From assembly GCA_009838635.1 (NCBI GenBank), contig VXRE01000006.1, positions 1 to 36,443 on the forward strand: a stretch of DNA of 36,443 nucleotides. The letters run 5' to 3'. Both the position numbers and the translations under genes were made by a program. The stretch is from Acidimicrobiia bacterium. GTDB lineage: Bacteria > Actinomycetota > Acidimicrobiia > Spongiisociales > Spongiisociaceae. Below are positions 23,755 through 32,393 of this stretch, piece after piece (the stretch's first letter is position 1; each line of letters starts with the position of its first letter). The notes below the pieces were generated by a model. The model saw only the letters and a program-made list of their open reading frames with translations, was not told the DNA's origin and did not search any database.

Positions 23755-23857
23755 AGGAGGGTACTGAAAAATGTCCAGTTGGCCAGGTAGCCGGCAATAA
23801 AACCCCAGGTCAAAGTGTCGTAAGCCAATCCTTGCCCGTCTTTTTCAGCACCCTCCT
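23755..23857. mobile_element. Candidate 103-bp MITE-like element with 17-bp terminal inverted repeats
   Basis: AGGAGGGTACTGAAAAA (23755-23771) vs TTTTTCAGCACCCTCCT (23841-23857): 16/17 inverted match; no coding content. Confidence 0.55.
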
Positions 23858-23864
23858 AGGACCG

Positions 23865-24938
23865 CTATCGGGTGGCCACCAGGACCCGGAAGTCGCCGAA
23901 ACCCCGGGGGTGCAGCAGGGTGTCGATCTCCTTCACCCTCGACCGGAGACGGAGCCGCTCGATCGGATCGCCGCCCCGCGCCTCCGCCAGCTCCCGCCTG
24001 CGTAGTTCCTCCCTCCTGGCGTCCAGCCCCAGCTCGGACAGGAACTCGTCCTGGCGGCATAGCCTGGTCTGCATTCCCCGGTCGGAGGCCACCCTGGCCA
24101 GGGCAGAGAAGTCGACGTCGGCGGTTATGTCCATAGAGCCCGGCTCGTCGAGCGGATGCCGGGAGAGGTGATGAGCCCGATAGGTTCGCAGCGTCCCACC
24201 CCTGCGGCGGCGGGGCAGGAGTCCTTCCGAAGTGTCCCCGTAGTCGATGACCACGACCGCGCCGGCCTCGAGCAGATCGATCATCCGAAGCATCCAGTCG
24301 CTAGCAGCCGGCTGGCACTCCACCACCCCACCGGCGGGCACACCTGCGGCATGCGCCTCCAGCCAGGCCAGCACCTCGGGACGGGCGGGCGCCTCCACCA
24401 GCACCAGATCGGCGCCTTCGGACCAGACCCGGCGCTCCGACCAGCCCCCGTCCTCCGCCCGTACCGCAATTGCCACCGGAAGGTTGTCCACGACCTCGTT
24501 GGCGATGACCACTCCCCGGAAGCGATCCGGTTCCCGGCGGTCCGGCACCACCTCGACAACCGGGAGCGCCTGGCGGAGTGCCTGCCGGGCGGCGGGAGAG
24601 GCCTCCAGCGCCACGGTTCGGGGCGTCCAGTCCAGCGCACCTAGCAGCGGACACAGCAGGGTGCCCGACCCCGCTCCCACCTCCAGCAGGGTGAACCCGG
24701 CCGGGCGGCCCAGCCGCCGGAACTCCCGGCCCACGAAGCGGGCGAGCGTGGCCCCGAACTCGGCGCTCGTCTCGGGGCTGGTCAGGAAGTCCCCCTCGGC
24801 CCGGGACCGCAGCGGCCCCGAAGCGAAGTACCCGCCGTCGGGGTCGTAGAGCGCCATCTCCATGAAGCGGTCGAACGGGATCGGCCCCTCACGGTGGATC
24901 AGGCGGCGGATCCGCCCCTGGAGCCCGCTCCGCTTCAT
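23865..24938 (-). CDS. SAM-dependent methyltransferase, MidA/NDUFAF7 (COG1565-like) family
   Basis: IPFDRFMEMALYDPDGGYF, GDFLTSPETSAEFGATLARF, LLEVGAGSGTLL, VIANEVVDNLPV, VVIDYGD. Confidence 0.85.
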   Translation of the reverse strand: MKRSGLQGRIRRLIHREGPIPFDRFMEMALYDPDGGYFASGPLRSRAEGDFLTSPETSAEFGATLARFVGREFRRLGRPAGFTLLEVGAGSGTLLCPLLGALDWTPRTVALEASPAARQALRQALPVVEVVPDRREPDRFRGVVIANEVVDNLPVAIAVRAEDGGWSERRVWSEGADLVLVEAPARPEVLAWLEAHAAGVPAGGVVECQPAASDWMLRMIDLLEAGAVVVIDYGDTSEGLLPRRRRGGTLRTYRAHHLSRHPLDEPGSMDITADVDFSALARVASDRGMQTRLCRQDEFLSELGLDARREELRRRELAEARGGDPIERLRLRSRVKEIDTLLHPRGFGDFRVLVATR

Positions 24939-24961
24939 AACGTGCCCTGAGCAGTGGTCGC

Positions 24962-25029
24962 TAGTTGGTAGTTAGTAGTTAACATAGAATTATACTGACT
25001 AGAAACTAGCAACTAGAAACTACAAACTA
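24962..25029. repeat. Palindromic heptad TAG array at 3' end of purine nucleoside phosphorylase gene
   Basis: Plus TAG at 24962, 24969, 24976; minus TAG (CTA) at 25027, 25020 (stop), 25013, 25006, 24999; 7-nt spacing. Confidence 0.9.
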
Positions 25030-25844
25030 GGAAGCAGGGCGTCGAAGAGCGCCCGGAGGTCTCCGGCTGCCCGGCCGGCCGTCTCGATGACCTCCTCGCC
25101 GGTGATCTTGCGGCCGGCCAACCCGGCTGCCCGGTTGGTACACAGCGATATTCCAAGCACCTCCGCGCCCATGTGGCGAGCGGCGATGGCTTCCGGCACG
25201 GTGGACATCCCGATCAGGTCGGCGCCCAAAGTGATGGCCATCCTGATCTCGGCCGGGGTCTCGAACATCGGCCCGCGCCACCACATGTAGACACCTTCAT
25301 GCAGCGAGATCCCCACCGAGGAGGCAGCGGCGATGGCTATCCGGCGCAGCGCCGGGGAGTACACGTCGGTCATGTCGGGGAATCGGGTTCCGAGGCGTTC
25401 ATCGTTGTCGCCGCGCAAGGGGCCGAGACCGGTCGGGTTGATGTGGTCGGTCAGGAGTACGAGGTCGCCGGGATCGATGCCGGGCGTGCATCCACCGGAG
25501 GCGTTGGTCAGGACCACCTTGCGGGCGCCGGCCATGACGGCCGCTCGCACCGGAAAGACGATCTCGGCCGGGCTGTAGCCCTCGAAGTGATGGACCCGGC
25601 CCGAGTAGAGCAACACCCGGTTGCCGCCCATCTCGAGGGAGTAGGCGGTGCCGGCGTGACCGGGAGCGGAGGGTTGCGGGAAGCCAGGTATCTCCGAGTA
25701 CGGGATTGCCACCGCACCATCGAGAGTGTCGGGATAGCCGCCGAGACCCGAGCCCAGCACGGCCACCACATCGTGGGCGTCCCGCCCGGTGAGCCGGTTG
25801 AGAACCTCCGCCGCCTCCGTGAGACGCTGGTACAGATCGCCCAT
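25020..25844 (-). CDS. Trimeric-type purine nucleoside phosphorylase (candidate 5'-methylthioinosine / 5'-deoxyinosine phosphorylase)
   Basis: VLGSGLGG, GRVHHFEGYS, LTNASGGCTPGIDPGDLVLLTDHIN, GPMFETPAEIRM, GMSTVPEAIAARHMGAEVLGISLCTNRAAG; start at MGDLYQ or upstream at 25895. Confidence 0.88.
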   Translation of the reverse strand: MGDLYQRLTEAAEVLNRLTGRDAHDVVAVLGSGLGGYPDTLDGAVAIPYSEIPGFPQPSAPGHAGTAYSLEMGGNRVLLYSGRVHHFEGYSPAEIVFPVRAAVMAGARKVVLTNASGGCTPGIDPGDLVLLTDHINPTGLGPLRGDNDERLGTRFPDMTDVYSPALRRIAIAAASSVGISLHEGVYMWWRGPMFETPAEIRMAITLGADLIGMSTVPEAIAARHMGAEVLGISLCTNRAAGLAGRKITGEEVIETAGRAAGDLRALFDALLPSL

Positions 25845-25875
25845 CACCACCTTGTATCCGCTGCCGGACGGCCGG

Positions 25876-26601
25876 TCAGCCGTCGATGAGGGCATCCAGT
25901 CCGATGTCGATCATCGCCTCCACCGCGTCATAGACGACCTGGCGGTGCGGATCGTAACCCCCCGCCTCCCTGTGGAGGGGATTGCCGTCCGCTACCAGCA
26001 CCGCCCCGGTGGTCAGCGAGTTGAGCGAGCCATTGACGAACAGGGCGGCACACTCCATCTCGACCGCGATGGCGCCCGCCCGGTGCCAGAACTCCAGGTC
26101 GCCCCCTAGCACCTCGCCCGGATAGAACAGCGAGTGGGTGAGCACCACGCCCTCGTGGGAGCGGCGCCTAGTGGAGGCGACCGCCCGGCGGATCGCGGTG
26201 ACCACGTCTACCGAAGCGAGCGCCGGGAAGGGCGCGGGGACCATGGCGTCGGTGACACCGTCGGCGCGGATGGCGCCGGTGACGATCACCAGATCGCCGT
26301 CCTCGACCTCGACGGCCAGACCCCCGCAGGTTCCGGTCCGGATGATCCGGCGGACGCCGGCGCGGCTCAACTCCTCGAACACGATGACCGCTCCGGGCGC
26401 TCCCACCCCGTGCGAAGCCACGGCCACGTCGACGCCTCGATGGGTCCCGCCGTACGTCACGTACTCCCGGAAGCTGCCCAGCATCCGCCGACCCTCGAGG
26501 CGCCGGGCGGCCAGCTCCGCCCGGGCGGGATCGCCCATCACCAGCACCCGCTCGGGCACGTCATCCGGATCCACCCGAAGGATCGGGGTCAGTTCGGCCA
26601 T
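25876..26601 (-). CDS. Nucleoside phosphorylase, PNP_UDP_1 (uridine phosphorylase/DeoD-like) superfamily
   Basis: VLVMGDPARAELAA, GVGAPGAVIVFEEL, IIRTGTCGGL, AIAVEMECAALF. Confidence 0.88.
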   Translation of the reverse strand: MAELTPILRVDPDDVPERVLVMGDPARAELAARRLEGRRMLGSFREYVTYGGTHRGVDVAVASHGVGAPGAVIVFEELSRAGVRRIIRTGTCGGLAVEVEDGDLVIVTGAIRADGVTDAMVPAPFPALASVDVVTAIRRAVASTRRRSHEGVVLTHSLFYPGEVLGGDLEFWHRAGAIAVEMECAALFVNGSLNSLTTGAVLVADGNPLHREAGGYDPHRQVVYDAVEAMIDIGLDALIDG

Positions 26602-26629
26602 CCAAACACCTCCTCGACCGGCAGCCTAT

Positions 26630-28603
26630 TCAGACCACCCGTTCGTTGCCTCCGTCCACGGGGACCTGCGCGCCCGTGGTCACCGCGAAGGCATCCCCGC
26701 ACAGTTCGACCACCACTCTGGCGACGGCGGCCGAGGTCACCTCGGCCGACAGGAGGTTCCGGGTCCGGTACTCGGCCTCGCTGAGCCCGTAGGCGGCGGC
26801 CCGCTGAGCGATCAGATCCTCGTCCCAGAGTCCGGTGTCGAACACCCCGTCCGGATGCACCAGGTTGACCCGGATGCCGTCATCGGCCCACTCGAGAGCC
26901 GCCACCCGGGCCAGCTGGGTGACGGCCGCCTTGGAGGCGGAGTAAGCGGCGACACCGCGGCCGGGAGCGGCGACGTTCTTGGAGGCGATCACCACCACCC
27001 GGCCTCCCACCGGGGAGCAGGCCAGGAAGGGATGGACGGAGGCGAGGAGGGTGGCCACGGCGTCCGCGTTGACGGACAGCGTCGCCCGCCACCGGTCCTC
27101 GTCGAGCTCGCCGACCGGCTGGGCCTTGCCGAACACCCCGGCCGCCGGCACCACGATGTCGATGCCCCCGAACCGCTCCACCCCCGCCTCGATCGCCGCC
27201 TGCTGGGCGGAGCTGTCGGTCACGTCCACCGCCACGCCCAGCCAGGCCGGACCATCGAAAGCGTCCACGACCGCTCCGTCACGGTCCAGGCCGACCACCG
27301 CGCATCCCCTCGACAGCAGGGCCGCAGCGCAGGCCCGGCCGATGCCCGAAGCGGCTCCGGTCACGACCGCCACCATGCCGGCGAACTCCGGAGGCCTGCC
27401 CGCCCGGCGCAGCTTGGCCTGCTCCAGATCCCAGTACTCGCAGTCGAACAGATGGCCCGCCTCGAGCGCCACGTACCCGCCCAGATGGTCCTCGGCGCGT
27501 TCGAGGACGGGCATGGTGTGCTGGTAGATGTCGGCGGCGATCCCGGAGGCCTTGGCGGTCTCGCCCACGGTCAGGAGACCCAACTCCCTGTCCACCACCA
27601 CCCGCGGCGCCGGATCGAGCATGGTCAGCTCGGTCCGGGCGCGGTGCCGGTTCTCCTCGAAGTAGTGCTGGTAGCCGTCAACGTAGGCGTCCACGTCGGT
27701 GCCCACCATGGGGCACCGCTTGGTACGGATGACGTGGTCGGGCGTGAGCGGGCCCCGGGTGGCCAGGCTCCCCAGGTCGGGCCGGCCCACGAAGCGGGAC
27801 GCCGCGGCGTTCGTATGGCGGGTCATGATCATCGGCTTGCCTGCCGCAGCCGAGATCTGGTTGCGGAGCCGGGCCAGCGCTACCGGCGCTGCCGGAGGGA
27901 GCCCCGCCTCGTCTTGGGTAGGCGCCAGCGGGGCGCGGGCGTCGAGCCACTCCTCGGCCCTGGTGATCAGCTCGATATGGCGGCCGTATGCCTCCTTCGT
28001 GGTGTCCCCGAAGGTGAACAGGCCATGGTTGAGGAGGACCATTCCGGTGGCGCCCTCGTGCGGCTGAGCGCGCCAGATCTCTACCACCAGTCGGGCGAGG
28101 TCGAAGCCGGGCATGACGTAGGGCACCACCAGCACGTCGCTTCCGAATACCTCCCGGATCCGCCCCTCCCCGTCGGCCAGGTTGGTGAGGGTGACGATCA
28201 CGTCCGCATGGCTGTGCTGGACGGCCCGGTAGGGCAGGAAGGCGTGCAGCAGGGTCTCGACCGAAGGTTGCGGGGCGGCCGGGTCGAGGCGGGCGGCGGA
28301 CAGCTCCCGCATCATGTCCGGATCGGAGAGCCGGTCGAGCGACAGCAGGTCTTGGAGCCGGTCGATCGGCAGGGGTGTGAACCCCGGCGCCTCGATGGTG
28401 GACAGGTCCCACCCCGAGCCCTTCACGTAGAGGGCTTCGATGGTGCGGCCCGTTATGTCGCGAAACGGCGCCTTGACGGATGTGTTGCCGCCGCCGTGCA
28501 GCACGAGGAAGGGGTCGCTCCCCAGCAGGCGTGATCCGTAGACACACCCACCGAGCGGCCCTTCGAATGCCGCCGCCTCAGTGTCGTCCCACCTGTCTTC
28601 CAT
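26630..28603 (-). CDS. Bifunctional class II aldolase / short-chain dehydrogenase (RhaD-aldolase/ADH-like fusion)
   Basis: LHGGGNTSVKAPFRD, HSHADVIVTLT (HxH), LLNHGLFTFGDTTKEAYGRHIELI, then Rossmann VTGAASGIGRA and YSASK. Confidence 0.9.
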   Translation of the reverse strand: MEDRWDDTEAAAFEGPLGGCVYGSRLLGSDPFLVLHGGGNTSVKAPFRDITGRTIEALYVKGSGWDLSTIEAPGFTPLPIDRLQDLLSLDRLSDPDMMRELSAARLDPAAPQPSVETLLHAFLPYRAVQHSHADVIVTLTNLADGEGRIREVFGSDVLVVPYVMPGFDLARLVVEIWRAQPHEGATGMVLLNHGLFTFGDTTKEAYGRHIELITRAEEWLDARAPLAPTQDEAGLPPAAPVALARLRNQISAAAGKPMIMTRHTNAAASRFVGRPDLGSLATRGPLTPDHVIRTKRCPMVGTDVDAYVDGYQHYFEENRHRARTELTMLDPAPRVVVDRELGLLTVGETAKASGIAADIYQHTMPVLERAEDHLGGYVALEAGHLFDCEYWDLEQAKLRRAGRPPEFAGMVAVVTGAASGIGRACAAALLSRGCAVVGLDRDGAVVDAFDGPAWLGVAVDVTDSSAQQAAIEAGVERFGGIDIVVPAAGVFGKAQPVGELDEDRWRATLSVNADAVATLLASVHPFLACSPVGGRVVVIASKNVAAPGRGVAAYSASKAAVTQLARVAALEWADDGIRVNLVHPDGVFDTGLWDEDLIAQRAAAYGLSEAEYRTRNLLSAEVTSAAVARVVVELCGDAFAVTTGAQVPVDGGNERVV

Positions 28604-28661
28604 CAGAATCTCCCAGGCCCTGCGGGAGCAAGACTAAACCGGGACCGGCTGGCGGTCGCGG

Positions 28662-28955
28662 TCAGGCGATACGGGTCATCCGGGTGACCACCACGGACTC
28701 GGTATGGTCCGCAATGGCGGCCAGGCCATCGGCGATGTGGGGTTCGTCGAGGTGAGCGTCGAGGTCGGCTTCGTTACGCCAGAGGGCAACGAAGCAGAAG
28801 AGCCCGGGTTCGCTGCGGACCTCGTGCAGCCGGTAAACGAGGCAACCCTCCTCCTCACGGGTGGGCGCGACCATCGCGATGAGAGCGTCCCGCACGGTCT
28901 CCTCCGATCCGGGAACGGCCCGCACCCGGGCCACGGCTGTGAGAGCGCCCGCCAT
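28662..28955 (-). CDS. Antibiotic biosynthesis monooxygenase (ABM) domain protein
   Basis: 97 aa: MAGALTAVARVRAVPGSEETVRDALIAMVAPTREEEGCLVYRLHEVRSEPGLFCFVALWRNEADLDAHLDEPHI. Confidence 0.85.
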   Translation of the reverse strand: MAGALTAVARVRAVPGSEETVRDALIAMVAPTREEEGCLVYRLHEVRSEPGLFCFVALWRNEADLDAHLDEPHIADGLAAIADHTESVVVTRMTRIA

Positions 28956-29008
28956 GGAGTTCAACTGTACCGCCCTTCCCGCTTGCCGGGACAGGAGTGA
29001 GTCAGGGT

Positions 29009-29791
29009 TCAGTACCAGGTGTCGCCGCCGTCCACGTTGATGGCCTGGCCCCGGATTATGTGCGCCGCGTCCGACAGCAGGAAGGCGATCACCCGGCCCA
29101 CCTCCATCGGGGTGATGCGCCTGCCCAACTGCGCCGGCCCCATCGATCCCAGGAGCTCCTCGGCCGGGATGTCGAGCCGGGGCGAGAGCCACTCGGCCAC
29201 CCCGGCCAGCATGGGGGTGTCGACCCCGCCCGGACAGACCGCGTTGACGTTGATACCGTGCTCGGCCCACTCCATGGACAGGGACCGGGTGAGACCCAAG
29301 ACCGCCGACTTGGAGGCGTTGTAGGCGGCCATGTTGCGGTAGCCAACCTTGCCGCAGTTGGACGCCACGTTGACGATGCTGCCCCCGCCCGAGGCCTTGA
29401 GCCGCTTCCCGACCGCCTGGGCGACCAGGAACGACCCGGTGACGTTGATCTCGAGCTGGTGGTTCCAGTCGGGACCGGTGGCCTCCCAGGCCTCGTCGAG
29501 CGTCACCACCCCGGCGTTGTTGACCGCGCCGTCGATGCGGCCGAAGTGCTGCACCGTGCTCTCCACCGCCGCTTCAACCTCGTCCGCATCGGACACATCG
29601 GCTCTGAAGGCGGCGGACGATGTGTCGGCCAACCCGACCCGTCGGGCCGTCGATCGGGCGCCGTCCAGGTCAATGTCCACCAGAGCCACCATCCCGCCGG
29701 CCTCGACGAGGGCCCCGGCGATCCCTTCCCCGATCCCGCCGGCCGCCCCGGTCACCAGGTAGACCCGGCCCTCAAGGCTGGTCGCGTTCAC
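29009..29791 (-). CDS. SDR family oxidoreductase
   Basis: VTGAAGGIGEGIAG, NNAGV, YNASKSAVLGLTRSLSMEWAEHGINVNAVCPG. Confidence 0.92.
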   Translation of the reverse strand: MNATSLEGRVYLVTGAAGGIGEGIAGALVEAGGMVALVDIDLDGARSTARRVGLADTSSAAFRADVSDADEVEAAVESTVQHFGRIDGAVNNAGVVTLDEAWEATGPDWNHQLEINVTGSFLVAQAVGKRLKASGGGSIVNVASNCGKVGYRNMAAYNASKSAVLGLTRSLSMEWAEHGINVNAVCPGGVDTPMLAGVAEWLSPRLDIPAEELLGSMGPAQLGRRITPMEVGRVIAFLLSDAAHIIRGQAINVDGGDTWY

Positions 29792-29801
29792 GGGACCGAC
29801 C

Positions 29802-30605
29802 TCACCAGGTGGGATTGGACATCACGCCGCCGTCCACCACCAGCTCCGCACCGGTGATCCACCGGGCCAGGTCGGAGCAGAGGAACACGCAGGCGTCCCC
29901 GATGTCCTCGCGGGTGCCGAGGCGCCCCAGCGGACAGGCCTTCTTCCAGCGTCCTACCCCGTCCGGCCAGGCATCTTCGATGCCGGGACGGGAGATCAGG
30001 CCGGGAGAGACCACGTTGACCCTAACCCCGGCGCCGCCGTAGGTCTGGGCCGCGGCCCGGGCTTGCATGATCATCCCGGCCTTGGAAACGGAGTAGTGCC
30101 CGTGTCCGGGCGCCGGGTAGCTCCCCTCGATGGAGGCGATGTGGACGATCGACCCTCCCGATCCCTGGGCAGCCATCGCGGCCGCCGCCGCCTGGGTCAG
30201 CCGGTGGGTGGCGGTGAGGTTGGTGGCGATCATCTCCGACCACTCGCGATCGGTCAGCTCGGCGAAGCCGGCCACCGTCTGGATAGCGGCGTTGTTGACC
30301 AGGCCGTCCAGCCGGCCGTAACGCTCCAGGGCCGTGTCGACGAGGAGGCGGGGCGCGTCGGAGTCGGTCAGGTCGGCGGTCACCACCAGCCCGGGCTGTC
30401 CCGAGCGGCCGGTGATGGGATCGGCCGGCGAGGACCGAGTGTGGGAGACCACCGTGGCGCCGACCGCGGCCATCCTCGCGGCGATACCGGCCCCGATGTT
30501 GCCCCCGGCGCCGGTCACGACCACCACCCGGCCGTCCAGGGCGATCAGTTCGTCCGGCGCCCCCAGACGGCCCGACGCCGGCGCGCCGGAGCTATTCCCT
30601 GGCAT
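29802..30605 (-). CDS. SDR family oxidoreductase
   Basis: VVVVTGAGGNIGAGIAARMA, NNAAIQTV, YSVSKAGMIMQARAAAQTYGGAGVRVNVVSPG; start at MPGNSSG overlapping the cupin gene. Confidence 0.88.
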   Translation of the reverse strand: MPGNSSGAPASGRLGAPDELIALDGRVVVVTGAGGNIGAGIAARMAAVGATVVSHTRSSPADPITGRSGQPGLVVTADLTDSDAPRLLVDTALERYGRLDGLVNNAAIQTVAGFAELTDREWSEMIATNLTATHRLTQAAAAAMAAQGSGGSIVHIASIEGSYPAPGHGHYSVSKAGMIMQARAAAQTYGGAGVRVNVVSPGLISRPGIEDAWPDGVGRWKKACPLGRLGTREDIGDACVFLCSDLARWITGAELVVDGGVMSNPTW

Positions 30606-31038
30606 AGCGGGCGATGAGGTCGGCGGCGTGCGGGTAGAGGCCGACCAGCTCGGAGTAGGTACCCAACTCGAATCCGTCCTCGCGGTAAGGCGGCGCCATG
30701 GTAGTTCCCACCAGCGACCAGTCTCCGGTCGTTCCGGCGCCCATCCACACTCCTCCGGGCACCGCCACGAACGGGTGCTCCCCCGCCGCCAGGTCGTCCC
30801 CGAGCAGCAGGCGTCTCGCCGCACCGTCCGGCTCCAGCAGCAGCATCTCCACCGGGTGGCCTGCGTAGTGGTGCCAGAGTTCCGGCCCGTCCAGACGATG
30901 CAGGGCCGAGAAGTCGTCAGGCTGCATCAGGTAGTAGATGGCGGTGCCGTTCTGGTCCCTCCAGGTCTGGGCCCACATTCCCCCCTCGGAAGGCAACGGC
31001 GCCAGGCCCAACAACTCGGCTACTTCGGCGCCGGTCAC
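30592..31038 (-). CDS. Cupin family protein (DUF985/COG3542-like)
   Basis: TAIYYLMQPDDFSALHRLDGPELWHHYAGHPVEMLLLEPDG...VPGGVWMGAGTTGDWSLVGTTMAP. Confidence 0.8.
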   Translation of the reverse strand: MTGAEVAELLGLAPLPSEGGMWAQTWRDQNGTAIYYLMQPDDFSALHRLDGPELWHHYAGHPVEMLLLEPDGAARRLLLGDDLAAGEHPFVAVPGGVWMGAGTTGDWSLVGTTMAPPYREDGFELGTYSELVGLYPHAADLIARYARE

Positions 31039-31048
31039 GCGACACTTC

Positions 31049-32356
31049 TCACTTGGCCAGCCGCCGGGCGCGCTCCGTCACCTCCGCCGTCACCTCGCCA
31101 ACGTCCACCGTGATCACGCGGCCGTCGCGGACCACCTGCTCACCACCCACCCAGACCGAGCGGACTGCCCGGGGCGACCCCGACCACACCAGGCGCGACA
31201 CCGGGTCGTCCTCGTCCGGCACGACCGGATGCAGAGCCGACTCCGACGGAGACAGCTGCACCATGTCGGCCCGGGAGCCCGGCTCGAGCCGGCCCAGGTC
31301 GGAGCGCCCGATGGCGTCGGCGGCCCCGGCCGTGGTCATGTGGAGCGCCTGGTGGGGTGGCATGAAGGCCGCGTCGCCCCGGTCTATCCGGGCCAGCCGG
31401 ATGGCGGTGCGCATCTCCTCGAACAGGTCGAGCCGGTGGTGCGAGGCCGGGCCGTCCGTGGCGATCCCCACCTTCATTCCGGCCCGGATCATCGCGTCGA
31501 CCCTGGCCAGGCCCGAGCCGTGCTTGGAGTTGGAACAGGGGCAATGGGCCGCCCCCACCTCGTGGCGGCCGAAGATCTCCATGTCCTCGTCCGAGAGCCA
31601 CACGCAGTGGGCGGCCAGCACCCTGGCCTCGAGCATGCCGAGCGACTCCAGGTAGGCGGGCGCCGACAGGCCGCCGGACAGCTCCCGCACCGCCTTGTCC
31701 TCCCACTCCTGCTCGGCCACGTGGATGTGGACCAGCATGTCGTGCTCGCGGGCGATCCGAGCCACCATCTCGAGGCACTCCCTCGACACCGACCAGGCGG
31801 CGTGAGGTCCCAGGCCCACCTCGATCAACTCGCTGGATGCCCACCGGTCCCGGGTGGCGACCATCTCCTCCAGTTGTTCCTGCCAGGTGCCCATCCGGCC
31901 CAGTTGGGCGTCCTCGATGATCGGAGCCGCCACCACGCAGCGGAGCCCCGCCTCGGCAGCCCCCTGAGCGACCGACTCCCCGAAGAAGTACATCTCGGAT
32001 GAGGTGGTGACGCCGTTGGAGAGGAGCTCGGCTGCGCCCATCAGCATCCCCACCCGCACGTCATCGGGGGTCAGGCGGCCCTCCCGGGGCCACATGACCT
32101 CGTGGAGCCACCGATCCACCGGAAGCCCCTCTCCGGCGCCGCGCAGCAGGATCATCGGGGTATGGGCGTGGAGGTTGACGAGTCCGGGCATCAGGATGCC
32201 GTCGATCCGGTGTACCGGCGCCCCGGCCTGGTCGGGCGCCTCCGAAGCGGGGCCGGCCCAGACCACCCGTCCCCCCTCCACGTCCACCATCCCTTGCGAG
32301 ATGGGGGCCTGGCCCTCGGACATGGTTATCAGCAGCTCGGCTTGGTAACGGTCCAT
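31049..32356 (-). CDS. mtaD: 5-methylthioadenosine/S-adenosylhomocysteine deaminase-like amidohydrolase
   Basis: GLVNLHAHTPMILLRGAGEGLPVDRWLHEVMWPREGRL, AELLSNGVTTSSEMYFF, CPCSNSKHGSGLARV, GIATDGPASHHRLDLFEEMR. Confidence 0.85.
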   Translation of the reverse strand: MDRYQAELLITMSEGQAPISQGMVDVEGGRVVWAGPASEAPDQAGAPVHRIDGILMPGLVNLHAHTPMILLRGAGEGLPVDRWLHEVMWPREGRLTPDDVRVGMLMGAAELLSNGVTTSSEMYFFGESVAQGAAEAGLRCVVAAPIIEDAQLGRMGTWQEQLEEMVATRDRWASSELIEVGLGPHAAWSVSRECLEMVARIAREHDMLVHIHVAEQEWEDKAVRELSGGLSAPAYLESLGMLEARVLAAHCVWLSDEDMEIFGRHEVGAAHCPCSNSKHGSGLARVDAMIRAGMKVGIATDGPASHHRLDLFEEMRTAIRLARIDRGDAAFMPPHQALHMTTAGAADAIGRSDLGRLEPGSRADMVQLSPSESALHPVVPDEDDPVSRLVWSGSPRAVRSVWVGGEQVVRDGRVITVDVGEVTAEVTERARRLAK

Positions 32357-32393
32357 CTACTCGCCCCCGGTCACTGCCTGTAGCATAAATGTC

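Noticed and set aside
26138-28534. 798-aa plus-strand ORF over the aldolase-SDR fusion
   Set aside because: Antisense of a well-supported conserved enzyme; low-complexity GC-driven composition.
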